Shown here one piece after another: positions 39,454 to 48,107 of a stretch of DNA of 64,000 nt. The position numbers and the translations under genes are program-made. The stretch is from Phyllobacterium sophorae (GTDB taxonomy: Bacteria > Pseudomonadota > Alphaproteobacteria > Rhizobiales > Rhizobiaceae), in NCBI RefSeq assembly GCF_003010965.1, contig NZ_PGGM01000001.1:248001-312000 (forward strand), written 5' to 3'. Positions within the stretch are counted from its first letter, which is position 1. Each line of letters opens with the position of its first letter. The notes beneath the pieces were generated by a model, which saw only the letters and a list, made by a program, of their open reading frames with translations, was not told the DNA's origin and made no database searches.

Positions 39454-39623
39454 GACGCGTCGTCCGCTTTGGTGTCGGATCTGCGCCTGACACCCCGTGT
39501 TTCGAGTTCCTGCAACGCCAGGCGCTGGGTACGCTGATCGATGAATATCCATCCAATCAACCCGGCAAGGATAAGGATAGACGCGCCATAGGAGGCGACG
39601 ATGAATGCGGTGTGGCTCGTCAC
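39450..39623 (-). CDS. ccmD: Haem exporter protein CcmD
   Basis: 57 residues, below usual ORF cut-offs, with a GTG start at 39623 that overlaps the ccmC stop (GTGA) and a stop that overlaps the ccmG start (GTGA). The protein begins (V/M)TSHTAFIVASYGASILI, has one membrane span, then a basic Arg/Gln-rich cytoplasmic tail (DQRTQRLALQELE): the standard CcmD layout. It helps release haem-loaded CcmE from the CcmABC transporter. Confidence 0.88.
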   Translation of the reverse strand: MTSHTAFIVASYGASILILAGLIGWIFIDQRTQRLALQELETRGVRRRSDTKADDAS

Positions 39624-40387
39624 TGCACTGGCCTCCGCTCCGCGCTGCGCGCCGCGACACGGCGCATCGCAACAACCCGGCGGCGCCAGATTTCATTGCG
39701 CATGGCCATCATGTGCAGGGTGAAAAACAGCAGGGTAAAGCCAATAGCCATGACCAGCAGTGGCCAGAGCAGCGAGGGGTCGATGGTCGAGCCTCCGATG
39801 CGGATAACCGATGCGGGTTGATGCAATGTGTTCCACCAGTCGACAGAAAACTTGATGATTGGAATGTTGATGAAACCGACCAATGTCAGGATTGCCGTGG
39901 CTTTGGCCGACTTTGCGGGATCATCCATGGCACGCGTGAGAGCGATGATCCCGAGATACATCAGGAACAATACAAAAACCGAAGTAAGGCGCGCGTCCCA
40001 AACCCACCAGGTGCCCCACATCGGCTTGCCCCAGAGCGAACCGGTGATCAGGGCAAGCGCAGTGAACACTGCGCCGATCGGTGCAGCGGCCTTGGCAGAC
40101 ACATCCGCCAATGGATGACGCCAGACCAGCGTGCCGAGTGCGGCAACGGTCATGATCGTGTAGCACATCATCGACAGCCAGGCGAAAGGCACGTGGATGA
40201 ACATGATCTTGACGGTTGCCCCCTGCTGATAATCGTCGGGTGCCTGCATCGACATCCAGAAGCCGGCGGCAAGCACGATCATCGTCATTCCGCTGAGCCA
40301 AGGTAGTACAGCGCCGGCAAGGCTCAGAAACCTTGTCGGGTTTGCCAGGTCGATCCATCGTCCGGTTTTGGAAACTGCATCACTCAT
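39620..40387 (-). CDS. ccmC: Haem exporter protein CcmC
   Basis: 255 residues, six membrane spans. Loads haem onto CcmE. The tryptophan-rich haem motif is in WGTWWVWDARLTSVF, flanked by the histidines of IHVPFAW and the last periplasmic loop (WNTLHQP). It follows ccmB after 47 nt and is coupled to ccmD by overlap. Confidence 0.95.
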   Translation of the reverse strand: MSDAVSKTGRWIDLANPTRFLSLAGAVLPWLSGMTMIVLAAGFWMSMQAPDDYQQGATVKIMFIHVPFAWLSMMCYTIMTVAALGTLVWRHPLADVSAKAAAPIGAVFTALALITGSLWGKPMWGTWWVWDARLTSVFVLFLMYLGIIALTRAMDDPAKSAKATAILTLVGFINIPIIKFSVDWWNTLHQPASVIRIGGSTIDPSLLWPLLVMAIGFTLLFFTLHMMAMRNEIWRRRVVAMRRVAARSAERRPVQ

Positions 40388-40434
40388 GATGTTCTCTTAG
40401 CTTTCTGATGCCCTTTTCGCAATTCACCTCTCTG

Positions 40435-41100
40435 TCAGTCCGCCGAGGATTTGAGCGCTGCCGCAGCTGCCAATGGTCCCAGAACCGCAAAAAACAGCGT
40501 AATCGCAGCAAGAATAAGGAAGGGTGCCAGAAAAGGTGCCGGGTCTTCAACTGCGCCATAGGACGCAGACACTCCGAAAATCAGCACCGGTATCGTCAGC
40601 GGCAGGATGATGACCGAGACCAGGAGGCCGCCACGCGGGAGCGAAACCGCGACCGCCGCACCCACCGCACCAATCAGCGTGATTGCCGGCGTACCTACCA
40701 ACAGTGTCAATGTCGTCGCACCGATTGCTGCCGGTTCCATGTTCATGAACAGACCGAGCAGCGGTGAGGCGACCACCAGCGGCAGCACACTCACCGTCCA
40801 GTGCGCCAGGCATTTCACCAGCACGGTGAGCGCCAGCAAATGCCGCCCCTGCGCCATGATCAGAAGGTCGAGCGAGCCATCGTCTCGGTCTGCCTGAAAC
40901 AAACGGTCGAGACCAAGCAGCGTTGCTAGCAGGGCACCGATCCACAGCATCGCGGCGCCAATGCGGGCGAGCAGTTTCAGGTCAGGACCAACGCCGAAAG
41001 GAACAACGGCGATTACCGCGAGGAAGAACAGGATGCCGACCAGCGCGCCGCCACCGGCGCGCAACCCCAACCGGATATCCCGCAGGAACAAGGCTCCCAT
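40435..41100 (-). CDS. ccmB: Haem exporter protein CcmB
   Basis: 221 residues, six membrane spans. Permease of the CcmABCD ABC-type complex. N-terminal LFLRDIRLGLRAGGGALVG and the central WIGALLATLLGLDRLFQADRDDGSLDLL are typical. The start overlaps the ccmA stop by one base (TAATG). Confidence 0.95.
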   Translation of the reverse strand: MGALFLRDIRLGLRAGGGALVGILFFLAVIAVVPFGVGPDLKLLARIGAAMLWIGALLATLLGLDRLFQADRDDGSLDLLIMAQGRHLLALTVLVKCLAHWTVSVLPLVVASPLLGLFMNMEPAAIGATTLTLLVGTPAITLIGAVGAAVAVSLPRGGLLVSVIILPLTIPVLIFGVSASYGAVEDPAPFLAPFLILAAITLFFAVLGPLAAAAALKSSAD

Positions 41101-41711
41101 TATACAACCGCCCCCAACGATAATTCTCTTGCACCGTCGAGGCCGAGTGGCAGATGCGTGGCGGCAATGATGATCCCGCCCTCATTGAGATGGGATTGCA
41201 TCAATCGGGCAAATTGCAATTCTGATGCCTTGTCCAAGCCCGCTGTCGGTTCATCGAGCAGCCACACCGGACGATCGCTGATCAGAAGGCGAGCGATACT
41301 GGCGCGTCGTTTTTGGCCGGTGGAAAGATAGCCGAACGGCAGATGGCCGATATCGCCGAGGCTCACAAATTCGAGTGCCTCTTCAATGGAATGCTGGCCT
41401 GTCCCGTTGAACTCCTGCCAGAAGCGCAGGTTTTCGTTGATGCTCAAAACCGGTTTCATGGCGTTGAGATGGCCGAGATAATGCGAGGCTGCAACGAGAC
41501 CCTCGTATGCGTCGGGCGCGCCCTCAAGGCGAAGCGTGCCGTCGGCTTGTAGCAGCAGCCCGGCGATGATTCGCAGCAGGGTGGATTTGCCGGCGCCGTT
41601 GGGCCCGGTAACAAGCAAGGCTTCACCGGGGGAGACGGTGAAATCGAGCCCGGAAAACAATCGCTCTCCGCCCCGCTCCCCGCCCAAGTTTTCAGCGATT
41701 AACCGCATCAA
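41100..41711 (-). CDS. ccmA: Haem exporter ATPase CcmA
   Basis: 203 residues. ATP-binding subunit of the CcmABCD complex. Walker A TGPNGAGKSTLLRIIAG, signature LSTGQKRRASIARL, Walker B PVWLLDEPTAGLD, and the switch histidine in AATHLPL. First gene of ccmA-B-C-D-G, divergent from acnA. The other ccm genes (E, F, H) are not in the window. Confidence 0.95.
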   Translation of the reverse strand: MMRLIAENLGGERGGERLFSGLDFTVSPGEALLVTGPNGAGKSTLLRIIAGLLLQADGTLRLEGAPDAYEGLVAASHYLGHLNAMKPVLSINENLRFWQEFNGTGQHSIEEALEFVSLGDIGHLPFGYLSTGQKRRASIARLLISDRPVWLLDEPTAGLDKASELQFARLMQSHLNEGGIIIAATHLPLGLDGARELSLGAVV

Positions 41712-41955
41712 TAATCCGCTTTTTACGTGTCCCCAAATACCGCACGATCATTTCGACGCAGCATGCATTTTTGACCAATGTCGGTCTGGCACAGATCGAC
41801 GAAAAACTCTATATAGCTGTCAACCATGCCAGCGGTCGGTGTGGAAACCATTTTTGGCCGATCTCGATACCGGTGCCGTTTTGGACACCTGTTGCGGGAC
41901 GGACAGCGGAAATGACTGCACCCGCACCTTAGCGCGTCCTTGAAACGCGGCAAAG

Positions 41956-41995
41956 GCGTTCGTCCCGGGTTAGGCCTCAGCATAAGGACGAACGC
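41956..41995 (+). promoter_or_regulatory. Hairpin enclosing the acnA ribosome binding site
   Basis: GCGTTCGTCC (41956-41965) and GGACGAACGC (41986-41995) are perfect complements with a 20-nt loop. The likely Shine-Dalgarno AAGGA (41984-41988) overlaps the 3' arm, and the start codon follows 3 nt later. In mRNA this stem would block ribosome access unless it is melted or bound. Confidence 0.68.
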
Positions 41996-41998
41996 AAA

Positions 41999-44686
41999 AT
42001 GTCACAGATTGACAGTTTTAAGTGCCGTAAAACCCTCATCGTGGGGGACAAGGAATATGTCTATTACAGTCTGACCGAAGCCGAGAAGAACGGCTTGGAA
42101 GGCATCTCCAAGCTGCCCTTCTCGATGAAAATCCTTCTCGAAAACCTGCTTCGCTTTGAAGACAACCGCTCGGTTTTCAGGAAAGACATTGAAAGCGTCG
42201 CCAGATGGCTCGTTGACCGCGGCAGTGCCGGCGCAGAAATCGCCTATCGTCCCGCCCGCGTCCTGATGCAGGATTTTACCGGTGTTCCAGCAGTCGTGGA
42301 CCTCGCAGCGATGCGCGACGCCATGGTCAATCTCGGCGGCGATCCCGAGAAGATCAACCCGCTCGTTCCGGTCGACCTCGTCATAGACCATTCCGTCATC
42401 GTCGATGAGTTTGGCAATCCACAGGCATTCAAGCGCAACGTCGACCTCGAATATGAGCGCAATGGCGAGCGCTACCGCTTTCTGAAGTGGGGCCAGCAGG
42501 CATTCAAGAACTTCCGCGTCGTCCCCCCCGGCACCGGTATCTGCCATCAGGTTAATCTTGAATATCTGGCCCAGGCCGTATGGACCAAAGAAGAAGACGG
42601 CGTCACCGTCGCCTATCCAGACACCTGTGTGGGCACAGACTCGCACACGACAATGGTCAATGGACTTGGTGTTCTTGGCTGGGGCGTTGGTGGTATCGAA
42701 GCTGAGGCTTCCATGCTTGGCCAGCCCGTTTCCATGCTTCTGCCGGAAGTTATCGGTTTCCGCCTGACCGGCAAGGTCAAGGAAGGCGTGACGGCGACTG
42801 ATCTGGTTCTCACCGTGGTGCAGATGCTGCGCAAGAAGGGCGTCGTCGGCAAGTTCGTGGAGTTCTTCGGCCCCGGCCTCGAAAGCATGACGCTGGCCGA
42901 TCGCGCCACCATCGGCAATATGGGTCCGGAATATGGCGCGACCTGCGGCTTCTTCCCAATCGACCGCGAAACCATCAACTACATGCACATGTCCGGTCGG
43001 GACGAAGACCGCCTGGCCCTCGTCGAGGCCTATTCGAAGGCGCAAGGCATGTGGCGTGAACCAAATTCGGCCGATCCGGTTTTCACGGACACGCTGGAAC
43101 TGGACCTCGGCACTGTCGTTCCGTCCATGGCCGGACCGAAGCGTCCGGAGGGCCGTATTGCTCTTGAGGGCATTGCATCGGGCTTCCATGAATCGCTGCA
43201 GAAGGAATACAAGAAGACCACGCAGCTCGACGCCCGATATGCAGTCGAAGGCGAGAACTACGATCTCGGCCATGGCGATGTCGCTATCGCCGCCATCACC
43301 TCCTGCACCAACACCTCGAACCCAAGTGTGCTTATTGCGGCCGGTCTTCTTGCCCGCAATGCCGTCGCGAAGGGTTTGAAATCCAAGCCGTGGGTCAAGA
43401 CATCGCTCGCGCCCGGCTCGCAGGTTGTTGCCGCCTACCTCGAGAATGCCGGCCTGCAGAAGGAACTCGACAAGCTCGGCTTCAATCTCGTCGGTTTCGG
43501 TTGCACCACCTGCATCGGCAATTCCGGTCCTTTGCCGGCGCCGATCTCCAAGACCATCAATGACAAGGGCCTGATCGCTGCCGCCGTGCTGTCGGGCAAC
43601 CGCAACTTCGAAGGCCGCGTGTCGCCCGATGTGCAGGCGAACTACCTGGCTTCACCCCCGCTCGTGGTTGCCTACGCGCTGGCCGGTACCGTCACCAAGG
43701 ATTTGACCACCGAGCCACTTGGTGAAGATCAGAACGGCAACGCGGTATTCCTCAAGGATATCTGGCCGTCTTCGCATGAGATCCAGGAATTCATCACCAA
43801 GAACGTAACCCGCAAGCTGTTTTCGGCCAAATATGCGGACGTGTTCAAGGGCGACGAGAACTGGCAGGCCGTCAAAGTGCCAGCTGGTCAGACTTATGCC
43901 TGGGACGACCAATCGACCTATGTGCAGAACCCGCCCTATTTCGTTGGTATGGGCAAGACGCCCGGCAAGGTCGACGACATCAAGGGAGCCCGCATCCTTG
44001 GTCTGTTCGGCGACAAGATCACCACCGACCACATCTCGCCGGCCGGTTCAATCAAGGCGGCCTCGCCGGCTGGCAAGTACCTCACCGACCACGGCGTTGC
44101 TCCACTCGACTTCAACCAGTACGGCACGCGTCGCGGCAATCATGAAGTAATGATGCGGGGCACATTCGCCAATATCCGCATACGCAACCACATGCTCGGC
44201 GAGAATGGGCGCGAAGGCGGCTATACGTTCCACTATCCTTCCAAGGAAGAGATGCCGATCTACGACGCGGCCATGCAATACCGCACCGAGAACGTGCCCC
44301 TGGTGATCTTTGCCGGTGTGGAATACGGCAATGGCTCGTCACGCGACTGGGCAGCCAAGGGCACCAACCTGCTGGGTGTTCGCGCGGTAATTGCCCAGTC
44401 CTTTGAGCGCATCCACCGTTCGAACCTGGTCGGCATGGGTATTGTGCCATTCGTTCTCGAAGACGGCACAAGTTGGCAATCGCTGGGTCTGAAAGGTGAC
44501 GAAATCGTCTCCATCGAAGGTCTTGCCGCGATCCAGCCGCGTCAGAAGACATTTGCCACGGTGACCTATGCCGATGGCAGCGTCAAAAAGGTTCCGTTGA
44601 TCTGTCGCATCGATACGATCGACGAACTCGAGTATCTGAAGAACGGCGGCATTTTGCAGTACGTGCTGCGCGATCTCGCTGCATAA
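41999..44686 (+). CDS. acnA: Aconitate hydratase A
   Basis: 895 residues. TCA cycle enzyme that isomerises citrate to isocitrate; IRP/AcnA type. [4Fe-4S] ligands lie in [16 protein letters not shown] and [14 protein letters not shown]; substrate-binding segments include [24 protein letters not shown] and [33 protein letters not shown]. The leader carries a hairpin over the ribosome binding site, and a strong terminator follows. Divergent from ccmA. Confidence 0.97.
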   Translation: MSQIDSFKCRKTLIVGDKEYVYYSLTEAEKNGLEGISKLPFSMKILLENLLRFEDNRSVFRKDIESVARWLVDRGSAGAEIAYRPARVLMQDFTGVPAVVDLAAMRDAMVNLGGDPEKINPLVPVDLVIDHSVIVDEFGNPQAFKRNVDLEYERNGERYRFLKWGQQAFKNFRVVPPGTGICHQVNLEYLAQAVWTKEEDGVTVAYPDTCVGTDSHTTMVNGLGVLGWGVGGIEAEASMLGQPVSMLLPEVIGFRLTGKVKEGVTATDLVLTVVQMLRKKGVVGKFVEFFGPGLESMTLADRATIGNMGPEYGATCGFFPIDRETINYMHMSGRDEDRLALVEAYSKAQGMWREPNSADPVFTDTLELDLGTVVPSMAGPKRPEGRIALEGIASGFHESLQKEYKKTTQLDARYAVEGENYDLGHGDVAIAAITSCTNTSNPSVLIAAGLLARNAVAKGLKSKPWVKTSLAPGSQVVAAYLENAGLQKELDKLGFNLVGFGCTTCIGNSGPLPAPISKTINDKGLIAAAVLSGNRNFEGRVSPDVQANYLASPPLVVAYALAGTVTKDLTTEPLGEDQNGNAVFLKDIWPSSHEIQEFITKNVTRKLFSAKYADVFKGDENWQAVKVPAGQTYAWDDQSTYVQNPPYFVGMGKTPGKVDDIKGARILGLFGDKITTDHISPAGSIKAASPAGKYLTDHGVAPLDFNQYGTRRGNHEVMMRGTFANIRIRNHMLGENGREGGYTFHYPSKEEMPIYDAAMQYRTENVPLVIFAGVEYGNGSSRDWAAKGTNLLGVRAVIAQSFERIHRSNLVGMGIVPFVLEDGTSWQSLGLKGDEIVSIEGLAAIQPRQKTFATVTYADGSVKKVPLICRIDTIDELEYLKNGGILQYVLRDLAA

Positions 44687-44709
44687 ACGGCAAACTTTGC
44701 GAATAATCG

Positions 44710-44740
44710 AAGGCCGCCGGACAACCCCGGCGGCCTTTTG
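44710..44740 (+). terminator. Rho-independent terminator of acnA
   Basis: An 11-bp perfect stem AAGGCCGCCGG (44710-44720) / CCGGCGGCCTT (44727-44737) followed by TT, 24 nt after the stop. Confidence 0.88.
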
Positions 44741-44875
44741 ATTGGGCTGGCAGTAGAAACGTGATCGAATTCACCTCAAAGTGACTTCCTCTTGAAACCA
44801 CCGGCTCCTATCAATCATCTCGCAATCATTTTGTCCGACAACAACCCCGTTCAAACTGGGAAGAAAATAGAACCC

Positions 44876-45649
44876 GTGCCCTTGCCCACTTTGTCCAGAC
44901 GTATCTTGATCGGTGCTCCGCTTTTGGCGGCTGCCGTATATGTGCTGCCCGTCTGTGCCGAGGACGTTGGCAAAAAACCGGATGGTGTCGTTGAACTCTA
45001 TACCTCGCAGGGTTGTGGATCGTGTCCTCCAGCTGACGCGGTGCTGAAGGAACTTGCCACGGAAGGCAAGGTCGTAGCACTCGCGTTTCACGTTGATTAT
45101 TGGGACTACCGTGGCTGGACCGACAACCTTGCTCTGCCAGAAAACACCGACCGCCAGAACGCCTACCGCACGGCTCTGGGTCTAAACGGGATCTATACTC
45201 CTCAGGTAATTCTGAATGGCCGCGAACACATGAACGGTCAGGATGGACGGAAGATTCGCAGACGCATCGCGGAAATGCGGGACACTCCAAGCGGCCTGAT
45301 TGTCCCTGTCTCGATAGAGAAAGCAGCGCCTGATCGCTTGCTGATAGATATTGGCTCGGGTCCCAGCGCGACAAACCCCGTTCGGGTTTTGCTCGCCTAC
45401 TTCAACCGGGAAAGCATCGTTGCAATTCCGGATGGCGAGAATGTCGGGCGCAAGGTCAGTTATGCCAACAGCGTGCGAGCGATGGAAACAGTTGGCATGT
45501 GGGACGGCAAGGCCCAAAAGATCGAAATTCCTTTGAGCGAACTCGCCAGCAAAAAGGCCACGGGGTGCGCCGTGCTTCTTCAGGAGATGCTTGGCGAAGG
45601 TAAACCAGGACCGATCATCGGCGCATCGATCATGGCTGCAAAGCCTTAG
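44876..45649 (+). CDS. DUF1223 family protein (thioredoxin-like), secreted
   Basis: 257 residues. DUF1223 proteins have a thioredoxin-like fold with a CxxC: here VELYTSQGCGSCPPADAVLKEL. No ATG lies in the first half of the frame; the best start is the GTG at 44876, which gives a signal peptide containing an SRRILIG pair (LSRRILIGAPLLAAAVYV) that could be Tat-type, with cleavage near VCA-E. A TTG start at 44891 is possible. Family role is unknown. It follows acnA after its terminator. Confidence 0.75.
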   Translation: MPLPTLSRRILIGAPLLAAAVYVLPVCAEDVGKKPDGVVELYTSQGCGSCPPADAVLKELATEGKVVALAFHVDYWDYRGWTDNLALPENTDRQNAYRTALGLNGIYTPQVILNGREHMNGQDGRKIRRRIAEMRDTPSGLIVPVSIEKAAPDRLLIDIGSGPSATNPVRVLLAYFNRESIVAIPDGENVGRKVSYANSVRAMETVGMWDGKAQKIEIPLSELASKKATGCAVLLQEMLGEGKPGPIIGASIMAAKP

Positions 45650-46042
45650 TTCCGATGTGTCCGTTCCAACAAAAACAGGCCGGATAAATCCGGCCTGAGA
45701 TATTGGGGCATGTTGCCTTTCAGGGAGACTGATTGGTTCGGCCCAAACAACCCGTTGGGCGGGGGGCTTGGGGTATCGGACTGTCAAGACCGAACCGTCT
45801 CAGACAACATGTGAGGATGTTGGGTTTCGAATCGGGCGGCAATGCGAACAGAAAATGGCGAGAATGTGTCAGATCATCACCATTGGAAACAGGCCGTATT
45901 GCTTCGTGAGAACGCAGAGAAAGCAGTTCGTAACCGGCCGGAGATGACCACGAAATTGACTCCGGACTTGTAAATTTACGCAGATGAGGTCACCTTTACG
46001 TCATCCAGGTGTCACACGGCAATTTTCAGAGGCGGATGATTG
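45650..46042. other. Non-coding region with a minus-strand RNA candidate
   Basis: 393 bp without a protein gene. The left two-thirds carry the structured RNA candidate (45670-45825, minus strand). The rest is AT-richer sequence before DUF2794, with no recognisable site. Confidence 0.5.
45670..45825 (-). ncRNA. Candidate small RNA with its own terminator
   Basis: On the minus strand three hairpins follow in order: 45822-45805 (CAACAT / ATGTTG with loop CCUCAC), 45760-45741 (GCCCAA / TTGGGC) enclosed by a 7-bp stem (45796-45790 with 45741-45735), and 45697-45676 (CAGGCCGGAT / ATCCGGCCTG) followed by TTTTTG, a textbook terminator. No minus-strand gene leads into it, and on the plus strand it lacks a T-tract. 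I could not place a promoter, so the 5' end is open. Confidence 0.45.
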
Positions 46043-46414
46043 ATGGACAGCAATGCAGGTGGCGACGAATCGCAACATCAGGCAAAACTCGTTTCACTTG
46101 TCCGCACCAGCGAACTACCCGTCACCTTCAATCGGCGCGAGCTTGATCAAATCCTGCGAATATATGGGTTTATGGTTTCTGCGGGAGAATGGCGCGATTA
46201 CGCCATCGACCATTTGATGGATCGTGCAGTGTTTTCGATTTTTCGCAGAACCAGCGAAGTTCCAATGTTTCGGGTAGAGAAGAACCCAAGGCTGGCACGC
46301 AAGCAAGGGCTCTACAGCGTCATAGCCGCTAGCGGCCTCATTCTCAAACGCGGACATGAACTCGACCGCGTTCTCAAAATATTCGACAAGAGTTTAAGCG
46401 TCGTACGCAGCTAA
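46043..46414 (+). CDS. DUF2794 domain-containing protein
   Basis: 123 residues. DUF2794, found almost only in alphaproteobacteria: PVTFNRRELDQILRIYGFMVSAGEWRDYAID, then FSIFRRTSEVPMFRVEKNPRLARKQGLYSVIAASG. It is soluble and of unknown function. The ATG at 46043 has a GAGGCGGA ribosome binding site; the TTG just before it is not needed. Its 3' end overlaps the convergent acetyltransferase by 4 nt. Confidence 0.86.
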   Translation: MDSNAGGDESQHQAKLVSLVRTSELPVTFNRRELDQILRIYGFMVSAGEWRDYAIDHLMDRAVFSIFRRTSEVPMFRVEKNPRLARKQGLYSVIAASGLILKRGHELDRVLKIFDKSLSVVRS

Positions 46415-46971
46415 GTGCCCGCACTCCCTTTCAAAGGTGGTCTGCCGGGCAGCGTTTGCGAACCACCGTTCATGTCGAGCTGCATCAGGACTGTATCCAG
46501 CCAGCGTCCGTGCTTGAAGCCTGAACCTTTGATGGTTCCTGAGTGTTTGAATCCGGCTCTGGCGTGCAGTCGCACAGAGGCAGAATTGTCGTGGCCATCA
46601 CCGATCACGGCAATGAACTGACGAAACCCAAGGGCGGTACAGTCGACGACCAGTTGCCTCAGCAGTGCCTTGCCGAGACCCTTTCCCTTGGCTTCGGGTG
46701 CGATATAGATCGAGTCCTCAACCGTCCACCAATAGGCTGGCCTGGTCCTGAAATAACTTGCATAGGCATAGCCGATCACCGTCCCATCAAGTTCCCCAAC
46801 GATATAAGGAAATCCGCCGGTCGTGATCGCGTGAAACCGCCGGGTCATCTCCTCCTGGTCAGGTGGGTCGATTTCGTAAGTCGCTGTTCCGTGGAGGACG
46901 GCATCGCGATAGATTTCGGTGATGGGGCCAAGATCGGCTGGCTGCGCCGGACGAATATGAATCTGGGACAT
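46411..46971 (-). CDS. GNAT acetyltransferase, phosphinothricin-acetyltransferase (Pat) type
   Basis: 186 residues. Pat/MddA-like GNAT: IRPAQPADLGPITEIYRDAVLHGTATYEIDPP at the N-terminus, YWWTVEDSIYI, the acetyl-CoA motif PEAKGKGLGKALLRQLV, and AVIGDGHDNSASVRLHARAGF. Enzymes of this group acetylate phosphinothricin, methionine sulfoximine or related amino acids; which one here is not clear. A lone gene. Confidence 0.88.
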   Translation of the reverse strand: MSQIHIRPAQPADLGPITEIYRDAVLHGTATYEIDPPDQEEMTRRFHAITTGGFPYIVGELDGTVIGYAYASYFRTRPAYWWTVEDSIYIAPEAKGKGLGKALLRQLVVDCTALGFRQFIAVIGDGHDNSASVRLHARAGFKHSGTIKGSGFKHGRWLDTVLMQLDMNGGSQTLPGRPPLKGSAGT

Positions 46972-47087
46972 GGAGTTTCACAAGCAGAGGATAATCTTGC
47001 CAATGTCATGCACGTCTTCGCCGCGAATTTGAAGGGGTGCCGTATCGAAAATGCCATCACTATGGCTGGGCAATTTGCCGATCAAAA

Positions 47088-47112
47088 GAAAAGGGCAGCG
47101 TTTCCGCTGCCC
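47088..47112 (-). terminator. Rho-independent terminator of the BI-1 family gene
   Basis: An 8-bp perfect stem GGGCAGCG (47093-47100) / CGCTGCCC (47105-47112), loop TTTC, followed on the minus strand by TTTTCTTTTG. 26 nt after the stop. Confidence 0.87.
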
Positions 47113-47138
47113 GATTCCCAGTTCACGTCACAATCGAA

Positions 47139-47915
47139 TTATTCGCGGTTGCCCAGGAACTGCAGCAGGAACATGAACATGTTGATGAAGTCGAGGTAGA
47201 GCCGCAGCGCGCCCATGATCGCCTTGCGGCCATAGGTGTCCGAGGCATCGCCTTCGTAGTACATCTCCTTGATGTTCTGCGTGTCATAAGCGGTAAGACC
47301 CGCAAAGACCAGAACACCGATCGCGGAGATGGCGAACTGCAACGCGCTCGACGCAAGAAAAATATTGACTACAGAAGCAAGAATGATGCCGATCAGGCCC
47401 ATGAACAGGAACGAGCCCATTCCGGATAGATCACGCTTTGTAGTGTAGCCATATAGCGACAACGCGCCGAACGATGCAGCCGTGATGAAGAACGTCTGAA
47501 CAATGCTTCCGGATGTATAAACGAGGAAGATCGACGACAGCGAAGCACCAACAAGGGCTGCATAAACCCAGAAGGTAGTTTGAGCTGCCGATACCGACAT
47601 CTTTTCGATACGAAAACTCAGGAAGAACACTGCGGCAAGCGGTGCGAGCATCACGAGCCATTTCAACGGCGATGTGTAGAAGACAACGCCGAAGCTGGTC
47701 AGCATCTTGCCGTTCGGCAGTGTCGCTGCGGCCAGAGAAGGATCATTCGTGGTCGTGAGATAAACGAGTGCAAGAGCAGCAAGACCGGTCACTGCAAGAC
47801 CGATCCCCATCAGATTGTAGACTTTGAGCATGTAGCTGCGCAGACCCTGATCGATCCCCGCGTCCACACGCACTCCGGCCGATGTACGGGCCTGGATGTT
47901 GCGATAGTCAGCCAT
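47139..47915 (-). CDS. Bax inhibitor-1/YccA family membrane protein
   Basis: 258 residues with seven membrane spans. BI-1 family: MADYRNIQARTSAGVRVDAGIDQGLRSYMLKVYNLMGIGL at the N-terminus and VFAGLTAYDTQNIKEMYYEGD with the conserved acidic residues near the end. Homologues are pH-sensitive Ca2+ leak channels or interact with FtsH; the role in this organism is not known. I chose the ATG at 47915 because it starts MADYRN. Confidence 0.92.
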   Translation of the reverse strand: MADYRNIQARTSAGVRVDAGIDQGLRSYMLKVYNLMGIGLAVTGLAALALVYLTTTNDPSLAAATLPNGKMLTSFGVVFYTSPLKWLVMLAPLAAVFFLSFRIEKMSVSAAQTTFWVYAALVGASLSSIFLVYTSGSIVQTFFITAASFGALSLYGYTTKRDLSGMGSFLFMGLIGIILASVVNIFLASSALQFAISAIGVLVFAGLTAYDTQNIKEMYYEGDASDTYGRKAIMGALRLYLDFINMFMFLLQFLGNRE

Positions 47916-48107
47916 GATTAACCTCATTTGCTTCGTCCCGTCGGGTGTCGGGTTTATTCCCCAGGCGCCGCTGGCGGGACCCCAGCATGCCTTGGGACAA
48001 ATTATGGGGATTCAGTGGCCTCATAACAAGACCTTATTCACTCAAGAATACGTGTATCGCGGCCAAAAGGCGATGAATTGCTCAAAAATTACACTTTTTT
48101 AACGATT

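Noticed and set aside
42002-43273. 423-codon open frame on the minus strand inside acnA
   Set aside because: It is the mirror of strongly conserved aconitase code; no protein family features and no ribosome binding site.
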